From: Acidobacteriaceae bacterium | Lineage (GTDB): Bacteria > Acidobacteriota > Terriglobia > Terriglobales > Acidobacteriaceae | Direction of reading: 5' to 3' | Length of the DNA stretch: 64,000 nt | NCBI GenBank assembly: GCA_035944135.1 | Contig: DASZBM010000007.1 | Location: forward strand, 124,001-188,000 | Part shown: positions 55,390 through 64,000 of the stretch, one piece after another | Position numbering within the stretch: the first letter of the stretch is position 1 | Layout: every line of letters starts with the position of its first letter | Notes under the pieces: model-generated | Database searches by the model: none | Seen by the model: the letters and a program-made list of their open reading frames with translations, nothing else | What the model was told of the DNA's origin: nothing | Made by a program: the position numbers and the translations under genes

Positions 55390-58300
55390 GTGTCTTGTGT
55401 GAATCTTTTTGACACAAAAGAGTGGAGGCTTCGGGACCCGCGTTTGCCGCTGCGTTGTTTTGCAAGTTGTCTGTGGGGATCTTGCCGACCGTTTCACCGG
55501 CTTTGCGTGCCGGCCACGGGGGCGTTGGCAGCTCTCTTTCTAGCCTGCCTCTGTCCCGCTCCAGCCCATTCTCAAGCCCATTCGCAGCCCGCGCAGCAGC
55601 GGCGGGTCGAAGACTTTCTTGCTCAGCGCCGAACGGCTGACGGGTCGAATTCCGCACTCGCGCGGGCGCGAGCACAGGCGCAGCATGCCAGTCTGCTGAG
55701 CCGCAACGCCGTTCGCGCGCACGCGGGTTCATCCAGTCCGCTCACTGCAGCGTGGCAGCCGCTCGGCCCCAGCTCCGTCTTCACGCAGCGCTTCGGCAAT
55801 GTCACAGGCCGCGTGACGTCCATCGCCTTCGACCCCAACGATTCCACCCGCAACACCGTTTATCTCGGCACAACCGGCGGCGGCGTGTGGAAGTCGACCA
55901 ACGCCGCCGGCCCGCTCGCCTCCATCACGTTCGCGCCGCTCACGGATACGCTGCCGGTCTTCAGCATCAGCGCGGGCTCGACGACGATTCCCTCGCTGTC
56001 CATCGGCGCGGTCGCGGTCCAGCCGGCTCCGAACCCTGTGGTGCTCGCGGGCACTGGCGACCCGAACGATGCGACCGACTCGCTCTACGGGGAGGGCATC
56101 CTGCGCTCCGCCGATGGCGGCCAGACGTGGACCATTGCCACGCTTGCGGCCGAAGGGACGTCGCTAAACCAGACCTTCGCCGGTCTCTCGACCGCAGGCC
56201 TCGCCTGGAGCAGCGCGTCGACGAATGTCGTGGTGGCCGCGATGTCTGTCTCGCCGCAGGCGGCGATTGTCGACGCGCAGGGATCAGCCTCCGTTCCCGG
56301 CCTCTACTACTCCACGGACGCGGGTGCCAGCTGGAAGATGGCCACGCTCTACGACGGCGCAGTGATCGTGCAGTCGCCACAGCCGGTTGGGAGCGGGCAG
56401 GTCGGCAACGCTGCTACGTCGGTCGTGTGGGATGCGGTACGCGGCCTGTTCATCGCCGCAGTGCGCAGCCACGGCTATTACAGCTCGCCTGACGGCAAGA
56501 CCTGGACGCGGCTCACCAACCAACCCGGCACGGGCCTTACCACGACGAACTGTCCCGTCGGCGCAAACGGCGTAGGCAGCAGCACTTGCCCCATCTTCCG
56601 CGGCACGCTCGCCGTGCAGCCGGCCACCGGCGACCTCTACGCCCTGACGGTCGACGTGAACGACAACGATCAGGGACTCTGGCAGGATCTGTGCGCCGCA
56701 TCCGGTGGAAGCTGCACGAACCCGTCGCCGACGTGGGGCGCGCGTATCGACAACGGCGCACTCGAGGTGGGCTCCGGCAGCACCGCCATTATCCAGGGAG
56801 GCTACGACCTCACGCTCGCCGTCGCGCCGAACTCCGCCGGAGGAACGCTCCTGTTCGCCGGCACGGTCGATCTCTACCGCTGCGCGATCGCCTCTGGCGC
56901 GACAAGCTGCACGCTTCGCAACACCACGAATGCGCTCAACGGCTGCAACGCCCCCGCTGCGATCGCGCCCGCGCAGCACGCGATCGCTGCTGCCCTCACT
57001 GGCGCTGGAACGCAGCTCGTTCTCGTCGGCAACGACGGCGGTCTCTGGCGCTCGACCGACGGCGTCAACCAGACGGGCCCCGCCTGCTCCGTGAGCGACG
57101 CACAGCACTTTGACAACCTCAACGCGGCCATCGGCAGCGGCGGCTCCCTGGCCGAGGTTATTTCCTTCGCGCAGGATCCGGCGAACCCAGACATCCTCAT
57201 CGCCGGCCTCGGCGCGAACGGCACGGCCGCGACCACCTCAGCCTCGACGCTCGCGTCATGGCCTCAGCTCTCTGCCGGTGAAGGTGGCTTCTCAGCCATC
57301 GATCCCAACACTCCATCCAACTGGTTCGTCACCATCGGCGCGGGTGTAAATCTTGCAGCCTGCACCTCCGGCCTCAACTGCACAGCCGCTGATCTTCTTT
57401 CACCGGCCGCCATCGGCGCGCCGCAGGTGAACAACGACCAATCCCTCCTTGACGCGCCCTCGCTTCTCGACCCGCAGCTAACCACCAACGTTCTCGTCGG
57501 CACCTGCCGCGTCTGGCGTGGTCCGGCGGCTTCAGGCGGCACATGGAGCACAGCCAACCAGCTCAGCCGCGGGTTCGACGGAACCACAGGAGCATGCAGC
57601 GCGAACTCCGCGATGGTGCGCTCGCTCGCCGCGGGCGGCCCTGTCGCGAACTCGACGAACGCGCAGAGCGCAGGCGCAACTGTGCTGTACGCCGGGATGG
57701 CCGGCCAGTTCGATCAGGGCCAGGGCCTCGCCGGACACCTGTTCGTCACCAAGTCCGCGAACACCGACTCCTCTTCGACCGCATGGGCAGACGTTGCGCT
57801 GAGTCCCGTCACCAACTCCGACCCCTTCAACTCCGGCGCGTTCGACATCTCCTCCATTGCCGTCGACCCGCACGATGCAACCGGCGCTACCGTGTACGCC
57901 ACCGTCATGGGCTTCGGCATCGACCCGCATCTCTACCGCTCCACCGACTTCGGCGCGCACTGGACCGCGATCAGCTTCAACCTTCCGCCCGCGCCCGCGA
58001 ACGCAGTCGTCGTCGACCCGAACGATCCGAACACCGTCTACGTTGCGCTCGACACCGGCGTCTTCGTCACCCAGGCGGTAACAACCTGCGCCTCTGCGAA
58101 TTGCTGGAGCCCGCTCGGAACCGGACTCCCCAACGCGCCCGTCACCACGCTGGAAGCCGCGCCGAACATGCCGACGGGCGACGGCCGTCTCGGCATGCTG
58201 CGCGCCGGAACCTACGGCCGTGGTCTCTGGCAGATCCCGCTTCTCGGCGCGACGACGACGACAGCTCCCGCGATTACGCTCTCCGCGACGACGCTCAATT

Positions 58301-60015
58301 TCGGCGCGCAGCCGGTCTCCACGCAGAGCAGCCCCCAGACGATCACCGTCACCAGCTCCGGCAACGCGCCGGTCACTTTCTCGGAGGAGGATGTCACTGG
58401 CGACTTCGTCGAGCATGACACCTGCATTGGCCAGACGCTCGCCGTCGGCGCCAGCTGCACGTTCAGCATCAGCTTTGCGCCGACGCAGACCGGCTCGCGC
58501 ACAGGCAATCTCTTAATCGATGCGAACATCCCCGGCGGCCAGGCGACCGTCTCGCTGAACGGAATCGCCACAGCGCCGGCCTCGATCGTACTCACGCCCG
58601 CGGCGCTGACCTTCCCCGCGACGATCGTCAATCAAACCGCCGCCGCGCAGATCATCACCGTCGCGAACACCGGAGCGAATCCCGCGACGCTCAATTCGCC
58701 GTCCATCACCGGCGATTTCAGCATTGCCGCGAGCACCTGCACCGCCACGCTCGCAGCACAAACTGCCTGCTCCATCTCCATCAGCTTCACGCCCACGGCC
58801 AGCGGCACACGCGCCGGTGTCCTCACCATCACGGACAGCGTCGGCACTCAAACCGCGCAGCTCTCCGGCACCGGCAACGCTCCCGCAACAGACACGCTCG
58901 CTCCGCTTTCACTCACCTTCGCGCAGCAGGCGATTGGCACCAACAGCGCGGTGCAGCAAGTCACGCTGACCAACTCCGGCGATGTGGCCCTCACGCTCAT
59001 CACTGCGTCGGTCACCGCGGGCGATTTCACCGCAACGAACTCCTGCGGCGCTTCGCTCAACCCGCACTCCGCGTGTGCGGTCCTAGTCGCGTTTGTGCCA
59101 ACCGCTGTCGGCACGCGCTCTGCGACCCTTACCATCACCGACCAGTTCCGCTCACAAACCGTCACGCTCACCGGCACCGGTGTCGCGCCTGCCGGAGTCT
59201 CTCTCAGTCCCACAGCGCTCGGCTTCCCCGCGACAGGCGTCGGGCTCTCTGCTCCGCCGCAGACGCTCACGCTCACCAACAATGGCGGCCTGCCTTTGCA
59301 TATTGCGAACATGGTACTGAGCGCCGGGTTCACCCTCGCCTCCAGTAGCTGCGACGCAACGCTCAGCCCTGCGGCGAGCTGTAACCTCATCATCGTCTTC
59401 TCGCCAACCACCGCCGGCGCAATCGCCGGCACACTCACGCTCACCGACGACGCACCCAGCGGCACCCAGACGACAAACGTCACGGGTACCGGCGTCGACT
59501 TCTCGCTCGCCTCCAACGGAGCGACAAGCGTGACCGTCGTGAGCGGAGCAACGGCCACCTACCCGCTGCTCCTGACCTCACTCAATGGCCTCTCCGGCTC
59601 GGTCGCGCTCGCCTGTTCCGGGGCGCCGGCAAACAGCATCTGCACGGTCAACCCAGCGACCGCAAATCTCGGCGGCACGAGCACCCTCTCCGTCACCGTG
59701 CAGACCGGACAGACCACCGCCGAACTGCGGCAGCCACGTTCTCCATTCGCTCCGCGCAACAGCGGCCCCGTGCTGGCCTTTTTCGCGCTCCCACTCGCAT
59801 TCGCTCTGCGGCGTCGCCAGCTGCCGCGACTGCTGCTTGCAGCCATTGCAGTCATCGCACTCACATCGCTGACAGGCTGCGGTTCGGAGCGCCTCATTCC
59901 AAATCAGGGTGGTCCCGGCGGTTCTTCGACACCGACCGGCTCGTATAACCTGACCGTGAGCGCGTCCGCCGCAGGCCTCACGCACAGCGTCAATCTCACC
60001 CTGACTGTGCAATAA
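55390..60015 (+). CDS. Giant exported BNR / choice-of-anchor D protein
   Basis: This 1541-residue protein starts at GTG 55390; a hydrophobic segment PATGALAALFLACLCPAPAH is a late signal anchor, so the true start may be further in. The first part (about 120-940) is a sialidase/sortilin-like propeller with BNR/Asp-box-like units (YLGTTGGGVWKSTNAAG, EGILRSADGGQTWTIAT, GLYYSTDAGASWKMATLYDG, LYRSTDFGAHWTAISFNLPP). From about 960 four to five choice-of-anchor D repeats follow (LNFGAQPVSTQSSPQTITVT, ASCTFSISFAPTQTGSRTGN). An Ig-like domain and an odd C-terminus then appear: two hydrophobic helices around Arg-rich residues, a lipobox-like SLTGCGS and a final PTGSYNLTVSASAAG beta segment. It is likely surface-exposed; the function is unknown. 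Confidence 0.85.
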   Translation: MSCVNLFDTKEWRLRDPRLPLRCFASCLWGSCRPFHRLCVPATGALAALFLACLCPAPAHSQAHSQPAQQRRVEDFLAQRRTADGSNSALARARAQAQHASLLSRNAVRAHAGSSSPLTAAWQPLGPSSVFTQRFGNVTGRVTSIAFDPNDSTRNTVYLGTTGGGVWKSTNAAGPLASITFAPLTDTLPVFSISAGSTTIPSLSIGAVAVQPAPNPVVLAGTGDPNDATDSLYGEGILRSADGGQTWTIATLAAEGTSLNQTFAGLSTAGLAWSSASTNVVVAAMSVSPQAAIVDAQGSASVPGLYYSTDAGASWKMATLYDGAVIVQSPQPVGSGQVGNAATSVVWDAVRGLFIAAVRSHGYYSSPDGKTWTRLTNQPGTGLTTTNCPVGANGVGSSTCPIFRGTLAVQPATGDLYALTVDVNDNDQGLWQDLCAASGGSCTNPSPTWGARIDNGALEVGSGSTAIIQGGYDLTLAVAPNSAGGTLLFAGTVDLYRCAIASGATSCTLRNTTNALNGCNAPAAIAPAQHAIAAALTGAGTQLVLVGNDGGLWRSTDGVNQTGPACSVSDAQHFDNLNAAIGSGGSLAEVISFAQDPANPDILIAGLGANGTAATTSASTLASWPQLSAGEGGFSAIDPNTPSNWFVTIGAGVNLAACTSGLNCTAADLLSPAAIGAPQVNNDQSLLDAPSLLDPQLTTNVLVGTCRVWRGPAASGGTWSTANQLSRGFDGTTGACSANSAMVRSLAAGGPVANSTNAQSAGATVLYAGMAGQFDQGQGLAGHLFVTKSANTDSSSTAWADVALSPVTNSDPFNSGAFDISSIAVDPHDATGATVYATVMGFGIDPHLYRSTDFGAHWTAISFNLPPAPANAVVVDPNDPNTVYVALDTGVFVTQAVTTCASANCWSPLGTGLPNAPVTTLEAAPNMPTGDGRLGMLRAGTYGRGLWQIPLLGATTTTAPAITLSATTLNFGAQPVSTQSSPQTITVTSSGNAPVTFSEEDVTGDFVEHDTCIGQTLAVGASCTFSISFAPTQTGSRTGNLLIDANIPGGQATVSLNGIATAPASIVLTPAALTFPATIVNQTAAAQIITVANTGANPATLNSPSITGDFSIAASTCTATLAAQTACSISISFTPTASGTRAGVLTITDSVGTQTAQLSGTGNAPATDTLAPLSLTFAQQAIGTNSAVQQVTLTNSGDVALTLITASVTAGDFTATNSCGASLNPHSACAVLVAFVPTAVGTRSATLTITDQFRSQTVTLTGTGVAPAGVSLSPTALGFPATGVGLSAPPQTLTLTNNGGLPLHIANMVLSAGFTLASSSCDATLSPAASCNLIIVFSPTTAGAIAGTLTLTDDAPSGTQTTNVTGTGVDFSLASNGATSVTVVSGATATYPLLLTSLNGLSGSVALACSGAPANSICTVNPATANLGGTSTLSVTVQTGQTTAELRQPRSPFAPRNSGPVLAFFALPLAFALRRRQLPRLLLAAIAVIALTSLTGCGSERLIPNQGGPGGSSTPTGSYNLTVSASAAGLTHSVNLTLTVQ

Positions 60016-60021
60016 ACTCGT

Positions 60022-61257
60022 TCACGCTGCGCGCCCGGCACTCACCGCGCTGGCCCACGCCCACTGGAAGTTATAGCCGCCCAGCCAGCCTGTCACATCC
60101 ACCACTTCGCCGATGAAGTAGAGCCCAGGCACGCGCCGGCTCTCCATCGTGCGTGCATCCAGCTCGCGAGTATCCACGCCGCCGGCCGTCACCTCGGCCT
60201 TCGCGAAACCCTCTGTCCCGCCCGGCGTCAACTTCCACTGGTGCAGCCGTTGCTCAAGTCGGTCGACCCCGGCATTCGTCCAACCAGCGCCGTCCTGGAT
60301 CGCAAGTTCCACCCAGCGTTCCGCCATTCGCGCCGGGAGAACTTCACGCAGAAGCGATTTTGCGGCGGCCGCGTCGCGGCGAGCATTGCGCTCACGCAAC
60401 GCAGTGAACACCTCGCGCCCCGGAGCCAGGTCGAACTCCACCCCACTGCCCGGCCTCCAGTACGAGGACGCCTGCAGCACTGCCGGCCCGCTCAGCCCGC
60501 GATGCGTCACCAGCAGCTTCTCGCGAAACTCGGGTACTTTCGCTCGCCGCGCATTCGTCGCCGACTCCGCGCGCGCAACCACCTCCGCCGACACGCCCGC
60601 GAGATCGCACCACCGCTCGCAGTCCTCTGCCGCAAACACCAGCGGCACCAGCGCTGCCCTGGGCTCGACGACCGCGTGGCCAAACTGCCGCGCCAGCTCA
60701 TACCCAAAGCCCGTCGCTCCCATCTTCGGAATCGACAAGCCTCCCGTCGCAACGATCACCGCCTCGCAGAGAAACTCCCCCGCGCTCGTCTGCACCGAAA
60801 ACCGCGCGCCCTCCGCACCGCCTTCTGCAGATCGCTGCCGCACTTCATTCACGCGGACGCCGCAGCGCAGCTCCACACCGGCCGCTCCGCACTCGCGCTC
60901 CAGCATTGTCACAATCTGCTGTGAGGAGCCATCGCAGAACAATTGCCCCAGCGTCTTCTCGTGATACGCGATCCCGTGCCGCTCCACCATCGCGATGAAC
61001 TCTGCCGGCGTGTAGCGCGCCAGCGCCGAGCGTGCAAAGTGCGGGTTCTCGCTCAGAAAACTCTCCGCGCGCGTGTGAATGTTGGTGAAGTTGCAGCGCC
61101 CGCCGCCGGAGATCAGGATCTTCCGCCCCGGCCGCTCGTTATGGTCCAGGAGAAGCACCCGCCGCGCCCGCCTGCCCGCCTCCAGCGCGGCCATCATGCC
61201 CGCGGCCCCTGCGCCGAGCACCACCACATCCACCCTGCGCTCCACCTGTCCGCTCAC
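60022..61257 (-). CDS. BaiN/HI0933 family flavoprotein
   Basis: The 411-residue protein is a predicted NAD(P)/FAD-dependent oxidoreductase of the HI0933/YhiN group. The FAD-binding Rossmann motif is VVLGAGAAGMMAALEAGRRA, followed by the family hallmark RKILISGGGRCNFTN. Further traits are KTLGQLFCDGSSQQIVTMLE, VIVATGGLSIPKMGATGFGY, FREKLLVTHRGLSGPAVLQA and the C-terminal GLYFIGEVVDVTGWLGGYNF and QWAWASAVSAGR. Substrate unknown. It is divergent from the CsbD-like gene. Confidence 0.92.
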   Translation of the reverse strand: MSGQVERRVDVVVLGAGAAGMMAALEAGRRARRVLLLDHNERPGRKILISGGGRCNFTNIHTRAESFLSENPHFARSALARYTPAEFIAMVERHGIAYHEKTLGQLFCDGSSQQIVTMLERECGAAGVELRCGVRVNEVRQRSAEGGAEGARFSVQTSAGEFLCEAVIVATGGLSIPKMGATGFGYELARQFGHAVVEPRAALVPLVFAAEDCERWCDLAGVSAEVVARAESATNARRAKVPEFREKLLVTHRGLSGPAVLQASSYWRPGSGVEFDLAPGREVFTALRERNARRDAAAAKSLLREVLPARMAERWVELAIQDGAGWTNAGVDRLEQRLHQWKLTPGGTEGFAKAEVTAGGVDTRELDARTMESRRVPGLYFIGEVVDVTGWLGGYNFQWAWASAVSAGRAA

Positions 61258-61338
61258 CTCTTTGATTCTAGGGAACTACGGCCTCGGTACGCACGCGGCC
61301 GCGCTCAAACGCATCTGAAATCACGGAGGAAGAACGTT

Positions 61339-61665
61339 ATGAAGACCATTGCATGGCTGGCCGCTGGAATCGGAATCGGTCTCGCCGTTTATCTCATCGC
61401 AAACCCGCCCGAGCTGCAGTACGCCACGGGCTCGGACAATCTCGAGGGCGCCGCACGCAACGCCCAAGGGTGGGGAATGAAGCAGCGCGCCACCGGTCTC
61501 GGGCGCAATGTTGCCGGACGCGTGAAGGAAGGCCTCGGCAATCTCACCGGTAATCCTGACCTCGCCGACGAAGGTCTCGGGGATCGAATTGAGGGCAATG
61601 TCCGCGAGGGCGTCGGCAAGGTCGCGCAGGCAGCCGGACAAACCCTGCACGACCTCAACCGCTAA
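61339..61665 (+). CDS. CsbD-like small stress protein with membrane anchor
   Basis: The ATG at 61339 with GGAGGA eight bases upstream gives 108 residues. An N-terminal hydrophobic segment (TIAWLAAGIGIGLAVYLIAN) probably anchors it. The rest matches the CsbD-type repeat pattern (GLGRNVAGRVKEGLGNLTGN, DRIEGNVREGVGKVAQAAGQ), a disordered, glycine-spaced sequence seen in stress-induced proteins. The longer upstream frame antisense to the flavoprotein gene is rejected. Its TAA stop directly abuts the stop of the convergent TlpA-like gene. Confidence 0.8.
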   Translation: MKTIAWLAAGIGIGLAVYLIANPPELQYATGSDNLEGAARNAQGWGMKQRATGLGRNVAGRVKEGLGNLTGNPDLADEGLGDRIEGNVREGVGKVAQAAGQTLHDLNR

Positions 61666-62781
61666 CTATTGGCCGCCGGAAGCCGGAGCAGCGGCTGCCC
61701 CACTCCGCTGCTCCGCGATCTCGCCCCGCTGCTTCTGCGCATCCCGCGCCTTCGCCACCAGCTTCTTCAGCCTTCCTTCCACGTCTGAATCCGTCCCCAC
61801 CATCTCTGCCGTCAGCACTCCGTCGCTATCGATCGTGAAGTAGTGCGGAATCGCCTCCACGCCAAACGCCCGCGAGAGCGAGTGGTCCGCATCGCGATAC
61901 TGCAGCCAGGTCATCTCGTTCTTCTGGATAAACTGCTGCCACTTCGCTTCGTCCGAATCCCAGCTCACGCTGATGATCACCAGCGGCTCGCCCGCGAAGT
62001 CCTTCGCAATCCTCTTCACCTCCGGCAGCGCCGCATTGCACGGCCCGCACCACGTCGCCCAGAAGTCGATCAGCACCACGCGTCCGCCCATCGCATCCAG
62101 GTTGAAGCGCGTTCCATCCAGCGCCGTCACCTCAAACGCCGGCGCACGCTTCTTCAGCGAAAGCATCGGGTCCTCCGCAAAGTGCTGCGCGCGCAGCCGT
62201 GCCGGGTCCGACGGCTTTGCCAGTGCCGCGCACTGGCCGAAGCACGCCTTCGCCTCATCGATCTTGCCCAGCCGCGCCAGCACCTCGCCGTCGCGGAACA
62301 TCGCCGGCAGATTCTTCGGAAAGTTCGTCAGCGCCTGCTGAAACGCCGCGTGGGCCAGCTCCAACTGGTCCTGCTTCGGCTTGTCCCCCGCCTTGTCAAG
62401 AATTGCTTCGCCTCTCCTGTACTCGGCAATCGACTTAACCGTCGGAGCCGTCGCGATGCCTTCCATCTTCTCTGCCGTCTCGATCGCGCCCTTGTAGTCG
62501 CCCTCGCTCATCTGCGCCGAATACAGTCCATCGAGGCAATCCCAGCACGCGCCGCCGGCAATCTTGTTGGCCTTGTTGAATTCGCCTTTGGCGAACTGTG
62601 GTTTCCTCGCGCGAAGCAACTGCTGCCCCTCGCGCATCGCGTCGACCCACTTCGGATTTGTCTTATACGAGTCAGCGTCCGTCGGCCCGCTAGCGGCGGT
62701 TCCACTCGAACCTTGCCCGAGAAACACCTGTGCTGAAAAAAGGAAGACGCCGGCGATAAGCAGTCTGCGTACCTGAAACAT
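61666..62781 (-). CDS. TlpA-like thioredoxin protein with TPR-like region
   Basis: The 371-residue exported protein has a signal peptide (RLLIAGVFLFSAQVFLGQG). A helical TPR-like region follows (about 45-205), with units such as AMREGQQLLRARKPQFAKGE, AHAAFQQALTNFPKNLPAMF and VLARLGKIDEAKACFGQCAA. The TlpA/AhpC-TSA domain (about 215-345) has VVLIDFWATWCGPCNAALPE, the redox CxxC, and AIPHYFTIDSDG with the cis-Pro. It is probably a periplasmic disulfide reductase. A related domain occurs at 5183 with a membrane N-terminus instead. Stops of this gene and the CsbD-like gene are contiguous (61663-61668). Confidence 0.88.
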   Translation of the reverse strand: MFQVRRLLIAGVFLFSAQVFLGQGSSGTAASGPTDADSYKTNPKWVDAMREGQQLLRARKPQFAKGEFNKANKIAGGACWDCLDGLYSAQMSEGDYKGAIETAEKMEGIATAPTVKSIAEYRRGEAILDKAGDKPKQDQLELAHAAFQQALTNFPKNLPAMFRDGEVLARLGKIDEAKACFGQCAALAKPSDPARLRAQHFAEDPMLSLKKRAPAFEVTALDGTRFNLDAMGGRVVLIDFWATWCGPCNAALPEVKRIAKDFAGEPLVIISVSWDSDEAKWQQFIQKNEMTWLQYRDADHSLSRAFGVEAIPHYFTIDSDGVLTAEMVGTDSDVEGRLKKLVAKARDAQKQRGEIAEQRSGAAAAPASGGQ

Positions 62782-62863
62782 GGAGAGCTCCGTGGATTCC
62801 GCTCACCATCATCGCGGCATCTCGCCGCCGCCGCAACAAAATTTTCTCTAAATCAACTGCGGA

Positions 62864-63340
62864 CTAGCCTGCCTTGCGCTCCTGCAGCACCTCGTCCAGC
62901 ATGCCCAGCAGCGACCCGGCGCGCGAGCGCACGCTCGTCTCCTGCTGATTCAGGTTTCCTGCCAGCGCGTCATAGCGCGCGCGCAGCGCCGTCAGTTCAT
63001 CGGCAATATTCAGCGCCGCCAGCACCGCCACGCGCAGCGAATCCACCGTCGTTCCCTGCGCCGACACCGCCCGCATCTTCGCGTCGACAATCCCCGCCAG
63101 CTTCTCAATGTGCGCCGCGTCGGTTCCGCGCAACTGGTACACCTGGTCGTAGATGTCCACCACCACCGCGCCGCAGTCGCGTGCAGCCTGCTCGGCCCGT
63201 GACATCTCTGCTGCCGTTCTCAACTGCTCGCTCAACGTTCGCTCCTCATCGTCTCTTGCCATCTGCCCTGCAAACAGATTCTGTGATGGCGTCGGGTTCG
63301 TTGCCGTATCTCTTGGCTCAAGCTCAGCGAGTTGCGGCAT
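62864..63340 (-). CDS. zapA: Cell division protein ZapA
   Basis: ZapA binds FtsZ and stabilises the division ring. The 158-residue product has a flexible N-terminus of about 55 residues and the ZapA core: VVVDIYDQVYQLRGTDAAHI, EKLAGIVDAKMRAVSAQGTT, LRVAVLAALNIADELTALRA, then a coiled-coil tail. The ATG at 63340 gives the long N-terminal tail; an internal ATG at residue 27 would be closer to the usual length. The gene follows the ZapB-like gene with 44 bp between, and pheT lies upstream, an order often seen in bacteria. Confidence 0.93.
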   Translation of the reverse strand: MPQLAELEPRDTATNPTPSQNLFAGQMARDDEERTLSEQLRTAAEMSRAEQAARDCGAVVVDIYDQVYQLRGTDAAHIEKLAGIVDAKMRAVSAQGTTVDSLRVAVLAALNIADELTALRARYDALAGNLNQQETSVRSRAGSLLGMLDEVLQERKAG

Positions 63341-63384
63341 TCAGCCCTCCTCAACAGCATTTGCGGCCCCGGAAGATCTCTCAG

Positions 63385-63663
63385 TTACAGCAGCTCATCC
63401 ATCTGCGCCAGCATCGCTTCCACGCGCTGCCGCACTTCCGCACGCTCACGCTGCATGCTCTCCAGCTCTTTCGTCGCCGAGCTCGCATTCTCTGCATGCG
63501 CGTGCATCTGTTCCTTCAGTGCAGAGAGTTCCGCCTGCGCCGCATTGCGCTCCGCCTCGGCATGCGCGCGGGCCTCACGTTCCTTCTTAATGAGCTCGAC
63601 CGTCTGGAGCACCTTCTGCTCCAGTGCCTGAAACTCGTCGGCACTCACCACTGCTGTTGCCAT
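63385..63663 (-). CDS. ZapB-like coiled-coil protein
   Basis: This 92-residue protein is almost entirely coiled coil (FQALEQKVLQTVELIKKERE, AEAERNAAQAELSALKEQMH, ELESMQRERAEVRQRVEAML). Size, heptad pattern and position between pheT and zapA match small ZapB-like division proteins that link to ZapA. Direct homology to ZapB is weak by eye, so the name is by context. GGGGG lies eight bases before the ATG. Confidence 0.8.
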   Translation of the reverse strand: MATAVVSADEFQALEQKVLQTVELIKKEREARAHAEAERNAAQAELSALKEQMHAHAENASSATKELESMQRERAEVRQRVEAMLAQMDELL

Positions 63664-63844
63664 TCCAAAACCCCCAATTCAACTCGAAGTATAGCGATTC
63701 GAAGAGTGGATTAGCGGACTCGAATTCGCAAAGGAACCTTGGTGAATCCCCTTCGGCACTCCCACGCTCGCAGCGCGAACACACGCCAGGTGCCCCATTC
63801 ATCGCGGTCTCATTGCGATGAGTGGAAAACAATGCCGCCGAGGT

Positions 63845-64000
63845 TTACGCCCGCTGCGTTCCGCCGAGTGCTTTGAGCGCAGCCACAATCTTCTCCGACG
63901 CGCCCGTCAGTTCTTCCTCAGTCAGCGTCCGCTCGCCCGATTGGAACACCACGCGCAGCAGCAGCGAGTAGCTTCCCACCGGCACAGCCTTGCCCTTCGC
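63845..64000 (-). CDS. pheT: Phenylalanine--tRNA ligase beta subunit, C-terminus (partial)
   Basis: Only the last 51 residues lie in the window. They read GKAVPVGSYSLLLRVVFQSG, then ERTLTEEELTGASEKIVAAL and a TAA stop. This is the end of the ferredoxin-fold anticodon-binding domain of PheT, whose conserved pattern is SLALRLTFQ followed by RTLTDEE. The upstream part is beyond the right edge. The ZapB-like gene begins 181 bp downstream. Confidence 0.9.
   Translation of the reverse strand, partial: AKGKAVPVGSYSLLLRVVFQSGERTLTEEELTGASEKIVAALKALGGTQRA

Overview
The window looks like chromosomal DNA of a member of the Acidobacteriota, class Terriglobia (Acidobacteriaceae-like). The main clue is a TIGR03435-type protein, a family known almost only from this phylum. 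High GC content, many secreted proteins with choice-of-anchor, carboxypeptidase-regulatory and Ig-like repeats, and ordinary housekeeping genes (rpoD, prfA, glyA, alr, ddl, pheT, zapA) agree with this. I saw no tRNA, rRNA, CRISPR array, transposase, integrase or phage gene.

Layout. 1-3040 holds most of a minus-strand lipoprotein gene with 105-residue tandem repeats and an aryl-sulfate sulfotransferase domain, cut by the window edge. 3314-5014 is a PAS histidine kinase. 5044-8038 is a patchwork at the 3' end of rpoD: the rpoD terminator hairpin occurs three times and the last 26 codons of rpoD twice, separated by two cargo segments (a membrane thioredoxin gene; a TIGR03435 gene with an unknown partner). 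rpoD itself lies at 7954-9666. 10118-20986 is an expanded family of four paralogous beta-propeller lipoproteins. A RES/Xre toxin-antitoxin pair, flanked by 55-bp palindromic repeats, sits between paralogs 1 and 2, and these two paralogs share a conserved, foldable leader.

21045-32087 carries accessory metabolism: acetyltransferase, class II photolyase, secreted hydrolases, an amidohydrolase, an RlmI-like rRNA methyltransferase, a rhamnogalacturonan acetylesterase-like enzyme, an S9 peptidase with a UPF0303 gene, and a divergent pair of small paralogous secreted proteins. 32146-42700 holds prfA, an ATP-dependent DNA ligase, a YcbK-like protein, alr, an ABHD18-like hydrolase and glyA, with a run of strong hairpins upstream of glyA. 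42759-50227 holds a TolC-type protein, an RNase HI-like gene, a Tat-exported phosphoesterase and an ECF sigma / zinc-finger anti-sigma / PDZ operon. 50245-64000 holds threonine ammonia-lyase, ddl, an acyltransferase, an aldo-keto reductase, a 1541-residue BNR/choice-of-anchor protein, a BaiN-type flavoprotein, a CsbD-like protein, a TlpA-like protein and the pheT - ZapB-like - zapA division cluster.

Functional links supported by gene order are the ECF sigma operon (stress signalling), the toxin-antitoxin pair, pheT-zapB-zapA, and the S9 peptidase with UPF0303. alr and ddl both supply D-Ala-D-Ala for peptidoglycan but are about 14 kb apart. Most other neighbours look functionally independent.
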